Source: Bacillota bacterium (lineage in GTDB: Bacteria; Bacillota; Clostridia; Christensenellales; Aristaeellaceae). From it: 20,732 nt of DNA. This document shows, piece after piece, positions 1 to 7,306 of the stretch. Numbering within the stretch: the stretch's first letter is position 1; every line of letters starts with the position of its first letter. The stretch is taken from positions 1-20,732 of the forward strand of contig JAEZRP010000042.1 of the NCBI GenBank assembly GCA_023444095.1, given 5' to 3'. The notes below the pieces were generated by a model, which worked only from the letters and a program-made list of their open reading frames with translations, had not been told where the DNA came from and did no database searches. The position numbers and the translations under genes were made by a program.

Positions 1-36
1 CAACACGTTAACCCAATTCTACTACAAAGAGTACTG

Positions 37-124
37 TGTCAAATCACTCCGTCGCAACTGTCAATCCTCGGCGACGCGGGTGTCAATTCTCAGCGACGCT
101 ACTGTCAAACGACGGGCGACGTAT
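37..124. repeat. Four tandem 22-bp degenerate repeats, transposon-end-like
   Basis: Four head-to-tail units occur at 37-58, 59-80, 81-102 and 103-124, exactly 22 bp apart. Each starts with TGTCAA; the last three carry GCGACG near their end and the first has a diverged form (GTCGCA). Multiple short repeats of this kind are typical of the ends of IS21-type elements, where they serve as transposase binding sites; that assignment is from memory of the family and no transposase is visible here. The array overlaps the 3' end of the small broken gene at 105-305, so it probably marks the end of an element lying mostly to the left of the window. Confidence 0.6.
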
Positions 125-305
125 TCATGAAACAGTGGTATGCTTCATATCTGCGTTCAAATAATGATATTTTCAACGATGTATGCCCTTGGCTTTTTTG
201 AACAGATGCAAATATTACGCTTACTACTACGGATGCAATAGCAGCTATTGCGGATGCTACTGCGGTTATTAAATTAATGTCACAGTCCTCGAAAAAAGTT
301 ATCAT
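105..305 (-). pseudogene. 5' fragment of a single-TM membrane protein gene, cut by repeat array
   Basis: A good start is present: ATG at 305 preceded by AAGGAAT at suitable spacing. The 66-residue reading has a short polar N-terminus, one strong membrane segment at about residues 11-33, then a basic amphipathic stretch (LKISLFERRYEAY) that I know from the start of small membrane-anchored proteins of unknown function in Firmicutes. The frame runs into the 22-bp repeats and stops inside them, so the last few residues come from the inserted element and the rest of the gene is missing. I infer a gene truncated by insertion. A short native protein is possible but less likely. Bases 306-549 upstream contain nothing I can recognise. 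Confidence 0.5.
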
Positions 306-549
306 ATTATATTCCTTAGCAAAATAGACTAACCGTTAAAACTTGCTTCTGGGATTTCATTTATCCGGCAGATGAGCAGTTAATAAATTGAATTTTCTGG
401 TTTTTATTATTTAGAATAAGTCTGCGACACGGACTTCTCGTTATTCGACTCGTTCCCACGTTTTGATTGCACAGGGGTACGTTAGGACGAGATAGTCGAT
501 CTCATCAACTCCACAGTCGTTAAGCTGATCTTGAAGAGCAGGAAGCAGC

Positions 550-1178
550 TTGAAGGTCCTGTGTGTCGAGATGTCCGAGGAGCCGCCTCTTCGAGGCAAG
601 GCAATCGATGTGGGCGGCGATGCGGAGGCGCGACACGGGATCGTACTTGCCAAGAGCGACAAGACCAAGGCGGCGGGGATCAAGACGAGCCTCGTCCTCT
701 GGCAGGCCAAAATGCACCTCTTCATCCTCCAACCCAACTATCGGCTCTACCTCAGGATGTCTCGTGAGCTAAGCGGGATTATGGGCGATTATTCCCGCAT
801 GTGGAACCCTTTGGACTCGATGAGGCGTGGGTTGATTTAGGCCGAGAGCTGATAGAGGTGGGGAAGAGGACCGCCGATGAAATCCGCCGCCGCGCGTGGG
901 CGGGGCTGGGGAGCACCGTCTCCCATGGGGGCCGCAGACAACAAGATCATGACGAAGCTCAGCAGCGACTACAAAAAGCCGAATGTGACGACGGTGATCG
1001 CGCCCGAGGATTATGAACGGATCGTGTGGCCGCTGCACGTTGCAGACCTTTGTACGTAGGACCCGACCGAGAAAAAGCAAAACGCATCTGCGTATTCACC
1101 ATCGGGGATCTTGCCAATACACCGCGTAAAGTGCTCAGGTATCAGCTCGGCATGGCGTTGCGGCTGATGCAGCAGTAA
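550..1178 (+). pseudogene. Y-family DNA polymerase (DinB/Pol IV-like) pseudogene
   Basis: The region reads as a translesion polymerase only if the frame is switched three times. In the first frame (from 550) are VEM...LRGKAI.VGGDAEARHGIVLAK, then GIKT, LWQAK and PNYRLYLRMS. Near 805 the match moves to a second frame with FGLDEAWVDLG (the palm motif with the catalytic Asp-Glu) and ADEIRRR. Near 930 it returns to the first frame with KIMTKLSSDYKKPNVTTVI and VWPLHVADL, and at 1050-1178 it moves again to LYVGP...FTIGDLANTP..VLRYQLG. These are in the correct order for Pol IV/UmuC-type proteins. The first catalytic Asp block at the N-terminus and the little-finger domain are absent. The gene is dead; such polymerases are common on clostridial mobile elements. 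Confidence 0.8.
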
Positions 1179-1212
1179 TTCTCCAAGTGTCCATTTCCTT
1201 CTTAGGTCTCCG

Positions 1213-2226
1213 TTAGAAGGATGCATTCGAAAGAATCAATTCAAAGACAGGCATAAACGGATCCTCTGTAATGTTGTCAGTATCCACCATAAAGCTGAAC
1301 ATGTGTAGATACCCATTGTTCATCAAATACACACACAGCCCAAGATAATCGTCGCCTTGATATTCATATCCGTAATAGGAACGTCCATTATACACATACT
1401 CTATTACCTCATCGCTCGAAACGCCATCGTTACCTGCCACGGTTTTCGTCATATACTCCGTGTAGTCTGACGCTAGGTATGGCCGCATACTGTCATCATT
1501 TCCGGAGAGTGTGCAGACATCCGATTCGCTGTATACGAACATACGGAGTATTCCATCGAAACTGCGTCCGGTATAGGTCAACTGAGCCGCGGAATCGTTT
1601 ACGGTATGGGTGTTTTCTGTCCACCCCCCCGGAATAGGGATTACCGCACCGGACACGGGCATCGTCACCGGCGTCATATTATAGATGTCACCTATCTCCA
1701 CGAAGCTCATGGTATTCAGAAAGTCCACCGCCGCCGCTTGGACATTTTCTTCTTCCGCGCCTCGAACATTGACTATTATGAAGTTTCCATACATGCAGGT
1801 TAGGCAGGAAAGAAGTGTTTGCCCCAAAGGGTCTGTCATGACGCAGATAAAACCAGTCTGTTCCGTCTTCAGGACGGTACCGCCTAAGTCCACGGCTTTA
1901 TTCTGCAGTTCTCCATCCGTACACAGATCGTAATTTCCGTAACTTCCGTTCGCTGGGAGTACCATCACCGTAATGCGAAGATCGCCGTCCGGTTCCACTG
2001 CGTTAAAATACTCTCCAATTGCTTTCATGTATTCGATCATCTGGTCCCTGCTTTTGGAATAAGCGCTCCCGACTACATCGAAATTACCCTCAGTACATGT
2101 GACCCATTCCAGATTATCCGGAGCTTCGAAAGTAATGCCGAATTCAGTCAGAGTCAACTGTTCTGCCTGCGCGCATACCGAAAATGTCAACAGCGCCACC
2201 AACAACCATACGATACTCTTCCTCAT
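1213..2226 (-). CDS. Exported protein of unknown function, probable two-module fold
   Basis: The 337-residue product begins MRKS, followed by a hydrophobic core and a likely signal peptidase I site after ...SVCAQA, so it is probably secreted or surface located; there is no lipobox. The mature part is acidic and appears to be two related halves of about 140 residues. Each starts with a beta-strand motif (FGITFEAPDNLEW; GAVIPIPGGWTEN), continues through a region rich in Tyr, Val and Thr, and ends with a hydrophobic strand and F-(x)n-L-S-F/N-type terminus. This resembles PsbP/DcrB-like modules, but that is only an inference from the pattern. It is read divergently from the DUF6273/toxin operon and has no evident operon partner. 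Upstream purines (GAGAGAGAAAG) give a modest ribosome binding site. I do not recognise a specific function. Confidence 0.8.
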   Translation of the reverse strand: MRKSIVWLLVALLTFSVCAQAEQLTLTEFGITFEAPDNLEWVTCTEGNFDVVGSAYSKSRDQMIEYMKAIGEYFNAVEPDGDLRITVMVLPANGSYGNYDLCTDGELQNKAVDLGGTVLKTEQTGFICVMTDPLGQTLLSCLTCMYGNFIIVNVRGAEEENVQAAAVDFLNTMSFVEIGDIYNMTPVTMPVSGAVIPIPGGWTENTHTVNDSAAQLTYTGRSFDGILRMFVYSESDVCTLSGNDDSMRPYLASDYTEYMTKTVAGNDGVSSDEVIEYVYNGRSYYGYEYQGDDYLGLCVYLMNNGYLHMFSFMVDTDNITEDPFMPVFELILSNASF

Positions 2227-2514
2227 ACCGCTTTCTCTCTCTCATTTTATCTTTGTAAAGCCAAGTATTTGACGCGGAGCACTTTTGAGTAAAATTGTGG
2301 AAGGCACTTTTCATGTATATTATCATAAATTTTTCCAAATAGCAAGTAAGGGAATCTATGTTCGAGTGAGCGTTTTCAGTGCCAGTGGCCAGTGGCCAGA
2401 TTCCAACTTTAGCCATGAAAACATCGTCAATATACGCATTGAAATTTCCGGAGTTTATTTGGGGAGAACCTTCCTTCCACAAAGCCGCTTGCCGAGTGCA
2501 ATTTGCAGACAAAC

Positions 2515-2540
2515 AAAAAAGCCCACCGTAACCGGTGAGC
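2515..2540 (-). terminator. Rho-independent terminator, minus strand, orphan
   Basis: On the minus strand GCTCACCG-GTTA-CGGTGGGC forms an 8-bp stem (one G-U pair) with a 4-base loop, followed by TTTTTT. No minus-strand gene is recognisable upstream of it (2541-2834), so it may be all that remains of a deleted gene. In the plus direction the stem has a mismatch and only a broken T tract. Confidence 0.6.
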
Positions 2541-2790
2541 TTCTTTGTACCAACGACTGTCGGTCTGGATGTCTAGAGGGACATTAGTTACGCGGGTGCG
2601 TTGGGTGCATGGCGGGTGCATTTTCCTATTTATTCCTTTGTAGCAAAATCGCCTTTAGATTCTACGAGAGTTATAGGACCCTAATGATCCAGCATCGATA
2701 CAAGCAAAGTTCGTTTGTAAAAGAAAAGTTTGGCAACAATTTTTCACGCAACACGACTTTACATTTTATATATACAAAATTACTAACATC

Positions 2791-2799
2791 TGGTAAAAT
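2791..2799 (+). promoter_or_regulatory. Probable extended -10 promoter of the toxin operon
   Basis: TGG-TAAAAT fits an extended -10 element; the -35 position (about 2771) is only weakly consensus (TATACA). The predicted start of transcription near 2806 leaves a short leader before the ribosome binding site at 2822-2827. Confidence 0.4.
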
Positions 2800-2834
2800 A
2801 TGATGGTGGTTATGTAATTGTGGAGGGAAAGTGT

Positions 2835-4787
2835 ATGAAGTGCATCGCATCTGTATTGCTGGTATTAGCGCTGATGGCGTCTGGTTTCTGCATTGCGGTT
2901 GCTGAAACACCAACGGTTGATGTCAATCCGGGTGCCACATTTTACTTTGGGCTCTATGAGCAGGACAATAATACCGAAAACGGTGCGGAACCGATTGAGT
3001 GGATCGTGCTGGCTGTCGTGGAGGACAAGGCTCTCCTGATTAGCCGGTACGCGCTGGACTGTCAGCCTTATCATTCAGACAAGGCCGATACGTCTTGGGA
3101 GGAGAGCGAAATCCGCTCATGGCTGAATGGTGGCTTTCTTGCTGAATCTTTTGCGGAAGAAGAGCAGACGGCGATTATTTCTTCCACTGTCTCAAACGCA
3201 GATGCCACATGCAATGGTGACTGGGAGACGACGGGCGGAAATGACACGACGGACATGATTTTCTTGCTAAGCTATGGCGAAGTGCACACATACTTCACCA
3301 CAAAGGATGATCGGAAGTTAACTGGCACTGAATTTGCCCGTGAGCGGGGAGCAAAGTTCCTGGGGATCACATCTCTTGGCATTGATGAAACCGATTGGTG
3401 GCTGCGTTCTCCCGGTAAGAAACAGCGCGATGCCTGCTATGTTGACGTTCTTGGATCAATTGGGTCAGAGCAAGTTACGGGCGATATGGGCATTCGCCCC
3501 GCCTTGTGGATTGATCTATCGGCCGACCAGACTTTTTTCCCCTACACACAGTACACCCTGGCAGTCGAGCTTGCGGAAAGCGGAAGCTATGCGGAGGCTG
3601 CTGCGATTTTCGAGGCGCTTGGTCCCTATAACAACAGCCATTCCCTTGCTACAGAGAATCGATATCAGCAGGCGCTTATTGCTGAAGCAAGCGGTGATTA
3701 TGATGTGGCAATTGAACTGTTTGAGTCACTCAATGGATACTCTGGAAGCCATGAGCATGGCCGAGCCTGCCGATATGCCCAAGCTGTAGGTTATCAGGAA
3801 GCAGGCGATTATGCAACAGCGGCCAGTCTGTATGGTGAGATTGGTCAGTATGAAGACAGCATGATACGCATGAAGACCTGCTTTGATAATCTGGGTATCT
3901 CTGTGTACTATTTCACTTCGACCGTTGTTAATGCAGGTGTCGACACAGGTTACTCTAAATCTCATGAAATAGCAGGCGACGACGTGCACTTCGGTTGGCA
4001 AATGGGCCGTTTCTTCATGAGCGGTTTTACCCGGGTAACCGACAATGAAACGGATAATCCCATTTTTATCAAAACTTTGGGCGATTCTATCACGCTGTGG
4101 TTTGACATAGAGCAGGATATTGATTGCTTGAATGGTAACAGCCAACTAATCGTAAGCGAAGATATTGATGGGTATGACCAGTATTTCGGCGTGCAGAAAA
4201 CCGACTTTGGTCGCGGAACCTTGATTATACGCCATACGGACTATCAGAATTCCCAGAGCGAACCCATCATCTATACTTCTTTCCTGTTGGCAAAGGGGAC
4301 GACCGGAGCAGATACCAAGGTTCTCATCTTAGAGGAGGGCGATTATGAAGTTGTTCTGGATTATGAACTAAAGGATGCAGAAATCACGAACATCCTCAAC
4401 AAGTATGGCAACTACAGCATCAAACTTTACTTTTCGGTTCGCAACGGGAATTGCATGGTATATCCATTTGACGTGCTGACCGGTGCAGAACTGCAGAATA
4501 CAGCCCTCACGGAAAACGGCTTCTATCTTGATCTGGCCCGTTCTCGCTATCTGGACATCGATGTACAGTACTCCGTGCTTGTGGAAGGCGCCGCGGGGGT
4601 CGTGGAGGATGTAAGATACAACCGACCTGCGACGGATGGAGATAACTACACCTCTGAGGGCATTTACACGATCTCCGTCAGCAACCGCTATACCGGCGAG
4701 TCTACCACAAAAATCATTTTTGTGGGATCGGATGAACTATTCCAGGAGTATATAGATAATGGTTTTTCAGCGGATCGGCTAAAGTAA
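2835..4787 (+). CDS. Exported DUF6273 protein with TPR-like repeats and C-terminal beta domains
   Basis: I chose the ATG at 2835 because GGAGGG lies 7 bases upstream; a GTG at 2820 would include that site in the coding sequence. The 650-residue product has a signal peptide (cleavage probably after CIAVA, near residue 23). Residues about 36-225 match the DUF6273 pattern: FGLYEQ, PIEWIVL, ALLISRYALDCQPY, W..S.IR.WLN..F, FLLSYGE, DWWLRSPG and IRPALWIDL. Residues about 237-353 contain three TPR/Sel1-like helical repeats (YTLAVELAESGSYAEAAAIF, ALIAEASGDYDVAIELF, AVGYQEAGDYATAASLY). The rest is a beta-rich region I do not recognise. DUF6273 has no established function and is common in exported proteins of anaerobic Firmicutes. 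It lies 21 bases before the toxin gene, suggesting a surface or accessory role with the toxin, but that link is inference. Confidence 0.88.
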   Translation: MKCIASVLLVLALMASGFCIAVAETPTVDVNPGATFYFGLYEQDNNTENGAEPIEWIVLAVVEDKALLISRYALDCQPYHSDKADTSWEESEIRSWLNGGFLAESFAEEEQTAIISSTVSNADATCNGDWETTGGNDTTDMIFLLSYGEVHTYFTTKDDRKLTGTEFARERGAKFLGITSLGIDETDWWLRSPGKKQRDACYVDVLGSIGSEQVTGDMGIRPALWIDLSADQTFFPYTQYTLAVELAESGSYAEAAAIFEALGPYNNSHSLATENRYQQALIAEASGDYDVAIELFESLNGYSGSHEHGRACRYAQAVGYQEAGDYATAASLYGEIGQYEDSMIRMKTCFDNLGISVYYFTSTVVNAGVDTGYSKSHEIAGDDVHFGWQMGRFFMSGFTRVTDNETDNPIFIKTLGDSITLWFDIEQDIDCLNGNSQLIVSEDIDGYDQYFGVQKTDFGRGTLIIRHTDYQNSQSEPIIYTSFLLAKGTTGADTKVLILEEGDYEVVLDYELKDAEITNILNKYGNYSIKLYFSVRNGNCMVYPFDVLTGAELQNTALTENGFYLDLARSRYLDIDVQYSVLVEGAAGVVEDVRYNRPATDGDNYTSEGIYTISVSNRYTGESTTKIIFVGSDELFQEYIDNGFSADRLK

Positions 4788-4808
4788 TCATGCGGGAGGA
4801 TTGAGGCA

Positions 4809-5972
4809 ATGAATAAACTGATTTCTCTGCTGCTCAGCATCGCGCTGCTCTTTTCATTCATTATCCCGGTAGATGGCTTAGCGGAAACAGCTGTTCCCGG
4901 CATTCCATCCTTCCAAGGATTGAACGACTCGAGTCTTCTGCCCTATATTGAAGGTAGCCTTTATGAGGAGCTGGTAGACGCTCTAGATAGCGAAGAATAC
5001 TTCGTGGAAAACGTTCAGGCGATATATATCTCCCAGGAGTATCTTGACGAACTCGCATTCAATTCACAGGCCAATGTTTTCTTTGGCTATACAATAACCG
5101 AGCTCGATGAACAGTTTCAGGGAACAAGGTACGTTTTTACGTTGGGAACCGATCAGGAGACGGTCGTTCAACCTATTGAAGCGTATGATGATACATACGA
5201 CACGGTGATTAGGAATGTTGCGATTGGAACGGGCGTAATCCTGGTATGCGTGACGGTATCTGTTGTTACAGCAGGTACCGGCGCCGCGGCAGTCAGCATG
5301 ATCTTTGCTGTGGCGGCAAAGTCAGGCGCTGTAGGCGCATTGTCTGGTGCTGCACTGGGCGGAGTTTCGGCGGGCATTGTCACCGGCATTCAGACAGGCG
5401 ACATGGATGCTGCGCTGAAATCGGCCGCTATCGCCGGGAGCGAAGGTTTCAAGTGGGGCGCCATTACCGGCGCCATCTCCGGAGGCGCGAGCGAAGCAAT
5501 TGCGTTGAAGGGCGCTACTTTGAACGGCTTAACGATGAACGAAGCAGCGATGATTCAACGGGAGACCCGCTATCCGCTTGATGTAATAAAGGGGTTCAAG
5601 TCTATGGAGCAATACGACATATGCAAGGAAGCTGGTTTGTTAACAAAAACGGTAAACGGAAAAGCTGCGCTCATAAGAGATATTGACCTTGATTTTGTGG
5701 ATGAATTTGGGAGAACGAATCTTCAAAGAATGGAACAGGGGCTTGCCGCGTTGGACCCCGCAACCGGCCAGTCATATCAGCTGCACCACATAGGTCAGAA
5801 GATGGATTCAACATTGGCGATCTTGACCGAAGCAGAGCATATGCAGGGCGGTAATAACCTAATTTGGCATGAACTTGGCGAAGCAACAAGCATCAATCGC
5901 TCTGTCTTTGACAAACAGCGTGTCGAATTCTGGAAGGACATGGCAACGATCATGCTGGATGGGGGTATATAA
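4809..5972 (+). CDS. Exported polymorphic toxin with C-terminal LHH (HNH/Endo VII) nuclease
   Basis: The 387-residue protein has a clear signal peptide (residues about 1-25, LLLSIALLFSFIIPVDGLA). An N-terminal domain of unknown type follows. Residues about 135-220 are very rich in Gly and Ala with hydrophobic stretches (GTGVILVCVTVSVV, GALSGAALGGVSAGIV), as in pre-toxin or membrane-passage regions of polymorphic toxins. The C-terminus (about 300-385) matches the LHH nuclease family: GRTNLQRMEQGL, then YQLHHIGQ with the family's Leu-His-His at 325-327, then a late block ending NRSVFDKQRVEFWKDMA. HNH/Endo VII toxins cut DNA in competing cells. Ribosome binding site GGGAGGA precedes the ATG. The SMI1-like immunity gene follows 5 bases later. 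Sec-type export rather than a WXG/LXG N-terminus is notable. The target cell and exact substrate are not shown by the sequence. Confidence 0.85.
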   Translation: MNKLISLLLSIALLFSFIIPVDGLAETAVPGIPSFQGLNDSSLLPYIEGSLYEELVDALDSEEYFVENVQAIYISQEYLDELAFNSQANVFFGYTITELDEQFQGTRYVFTLGTDQETVVQPIEAYDDTYDTVIRNVAIGTGVILVCVTVSVVTAGTGAAAVSMIFAVAAKSGAVGALSGAALGGVSAGIVTGIQTGDMDAALKSAAIAGSEGFKWGAITGAISGGASEAIALKGATLNGLTMNEAAMIQRETRYPLDVIKGFKSMEQYDICKEAGLLTKTVNGKAALIRDIDLDFVDEFGRTNLQRMEQGLAALDPATGQSYQLHHIGQKMDSTLAILTEAEHMQGGNNLIWHELGEATSINRSVFDKQRVEFWKDMATIMLDGGI

Positions 5973-5977
5973 GAATC

Positions 5978-6373
5978 ATGAATATTGCGGATATTCTTCG
6001 ATCAATGCCCGGCTTTGTATCTCTTACACCCGCAACGATGCAGCAAGTAGAAAGTGCTGAAAAGATACTTCAATTGAAGTTCTCGAATGACTACAGGGAA
6101 TATCTATCCAGCTTAGGTGTAGCTTCATTCTCTGGTCACGAGTTGACTGGCATTTGCCCAACATCACGGCTCAATGTCGTTGATGTAACAATACAAGAAA
6201 GAGGATACACTCCTTCTATCCCTAGCGATTGGTATGTCGTCGAGCAGTTGAACATTGACGGTATAGTGATTTGGCAATCCAATGATGGCTCCATCTATCA
6301 AGCTGCGTCAAACGCAGTCCCGCAAAAAATAAACGGAGACTTTGCTGAATATGTCGTATCACTCTCTGATTAA
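5978..6373 (+). CDS. SMI1/KNR4 (SUKH) family immunity protein
   Basis: The 131-residue protein has no signal peptide and should be cytoplasmic. The N-terminal half carries the SUKH pattern: helix, then E..L.L.FSNDYREYL...G..SFSGHELTGI, followed by strands (SRLNVVDVT, WYVVEQLNIDGIVIWQSNDGSIYQ) and a final helix. SUKH proteins neutralise nuclease toxins of polymorphic toxin systems, and this gene starts 5 bases after the LHH toxin, so it is almost certainly the cognate immunity gene. Translation may be coupled to the toxin, because the only purine-rich site (GGGGG) lies inside the toxin's last codons. A 10-bp hairpin closes the operon just downstream. Confidence 0.88.
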   Translation: MNIADILRSMPGFVSLTPATMQQVESAEKILQLKFSNDYREYLSSLGVASFSGHELTGICPTSRLNVVDVTIQERGYTPSIPSDWYVVEQLNIDGIVIWQSNDGSIYQAASNAVPQKINGDFAEYVVSLSD

Positions 6374-6383
6374 CACACGTCAA

Positions 6384-6409
6384 CTACCCCGGCCTTTCAG
6401 CCGGGGTAG
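6384..6409 (+). terminator. Strong hairpin ending the toxin-immunity operon
   Basis: CTACCCCGGC and GCCGGGGTAG form a perfect 10-bp stem with a 6-base loop, 11 bases after the immunity stop codon. There is no T tract after it, so it could act in RNA stability or be a terminator of atypical form. Position favours operon end. Confidence 0.55.
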
Positions 6410-6453
6410 GATCGTCTAGGATGTAGTAGGCAGCTTAAATGAGAAATGTCGGA

Positions 6454-6498
6454 ACAGAAAACCCTAGCCATGATTTTTTTGATCCTGGGGCTTTCTGT
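6454..6498. repeat. Imperfect inverted repeat next to recombinase remnant
   Basis: ACAGAAAACCC (6454-6464) pairs with GGGCTTTCTGT (6488-6498) with one mismatch; the loop holds TTTTTTT. It lies between the toxin operon hairpin and the 3' end of the serine recombinase remnant. It could be a weak terminator for the recombinase or part of an element end; nothing decides between these. Confidence 0.3.
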
Positions 6499-6504
6499 CG
6501 GGCC

Positions 6505-7087
6505 TTAACCCTCCACCACAGCCCCATCCCTGAATATGAAGCGCATGGTTCCATTTTCCTTGATCCGCACCTGCGCGACCGTGCCGCACCATAGCGTTTC
6601 GTTGAACGTCCGGATCGGCCCTTGTTCGCACAGCATCGCGAGATAGCTGAGAAGCCTCGCCCGCTTGGCGATCAGCGCTTCCCGGGCAGCATCCACCCCG
6701 TGACGCGCGATATAGGAAGGTGCCTTGCCCTCTAGAAACATGCTGTAAATTTCAACCACGATCTTCGCTTCCTCAGGCACGATATCCGGTAGACCGTCAG
6801 CGCCCTTGCGGTAGCGGAGGAATTGCTTGTAGGGGAGGGCGACCTTGCCATCCGCGAAGCGCTTGCGCATGCCCCAAGTCACATTATCGGAGATAGAGCG
6901 GCTCTCCCCCTGGGCGAGGCTCGACATGATCGTGATGAGCAGCTCGCCCTTGGAATCAAGCGTGTAGATATTCTCCTTTTCAAAGTATACCTCGACACCC
7001 TTCTCCTTGAGCATCCGGACTGTGGTGAGGGTGTCCACGGTGTTGCGCGAAGCGGGAGACCGATTTTCTAATGATCAGGTCTATCAT
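6505..7087 (-). pseudogene. Large serine recombinase remnant (integrase)
   Basis: Reading from 7087 the frame gives MIDLIIRKSVSRFA, and after a 2-base loss near 7045-7050 the match continues in another frame as RNTVDTLTTVRMLKEKGVEVYFEKENIYTL, then LAQGESRSISDNV and FLRYRKGADG..IVPEEAKIVVEIYSMFLEG. These are the second half of the resolvase catalytic domain and the start of the recombinase domain. The sequence then jumps to the extreme C-terminus (FNETLWCGTVAQVRIKENGTMRFIF.DG). Missing are the N-terminus with the catalytic serine, part of the helix after RMI, most of the recombinase/zinc-ribbon region, and the frame itself. Intact relatives are about 450-550 residues. It is therefore inactive, but it marks where the integration gene of the neighbouring element stood. 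Confidence 0.85.
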
Positions 7088-7207
7088 GCGAGCGAGATTG
7101 ATACAAAAATTAGCCCCGGATGAGCGGAAATCATGGATTTCCAGCCGATTCGGGACTTGTTTTATGGGATTATTGGGTCGAAAGAGGTTCGTTAGCGCGG
7201 GTTATGA

Positions 7208-7285
7208 CCACTATCAAATGAAGCCTTGAGAATCGTTTGAGAGTGGCGATTCGTTTGAGTGTACGGGGATTTCATTTGATAATGG
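7208..7285. repeat. Cluster of degenerate inverted and direct repeats, possible transposon end
   Basis: CCACTATCAAATGAA (7208-7222) and TTCATTTGATAATGG (7271-7285) are inverted copies with one mismatch. Between them are direct units CGTTTGAG at 7234 and 7252, followed by CATTTGAT at 7273 (steps of 18 and 21). This is the architecture of transposase binding sites at the ends of IS21-like elements, but no transposase is present. It lies between the dead recombinase and the end of the restriction/modification operon, so it may mark a boundary of the cargo. Confidence 0.4.
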
Positions 7286-7306
7286 CAGTATGATCAGCTG
7301 TGGCAT

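Larger units (their letters stand above)
2227..2834. other. Gene-poor intergenic region with small repeats
   Basis: No convincing gene on either strand. It holds the divergent upstream regions of the exported protein (minus) and the DUF6273 gene (plus), a short 7-bp tandem repeat (GCCAGTG, 2380-2400), a minus-strand terminator at 2515-2540, and a run of GGGTGC units about 10 bp apart at 2591-2621. The minus-strand reading through 2621-2427 opens with MHPPCTQ, which vaguely recalls the tails of some phage-type integrases, but nothing upstream supports an integrase gene. Confidence 0.5.

Noticed and set aside
37..124. CRISPR array
   Set aside because: Units are contiguous 22-mers without unique spacers, and there are no cas genes in the window.
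441..1080. Long minus-strand frames opposite the polymerase remnant
   Set aside because: The plus strand carries the ordered Y-family motifs; the minus-strand readings are Arg/Ser-rich shadows without recognisable domains. Only 441-540 lies outside the remnant, and its reading is too short to judge.
2144..2512. 122-codon minus-strand frame upstream of the exported protein
   Set aside because: It overlaps the exported protein's signal-peptide region in another frame, lacks a ribosome binding site, and its composition is not protein-like.
6374..6504. Attachment site of the integrative element
   Set aside because: I expected one near the recombinase, but found no second copy of any 6374-6504 segment in the window; the right end of the element is not included.
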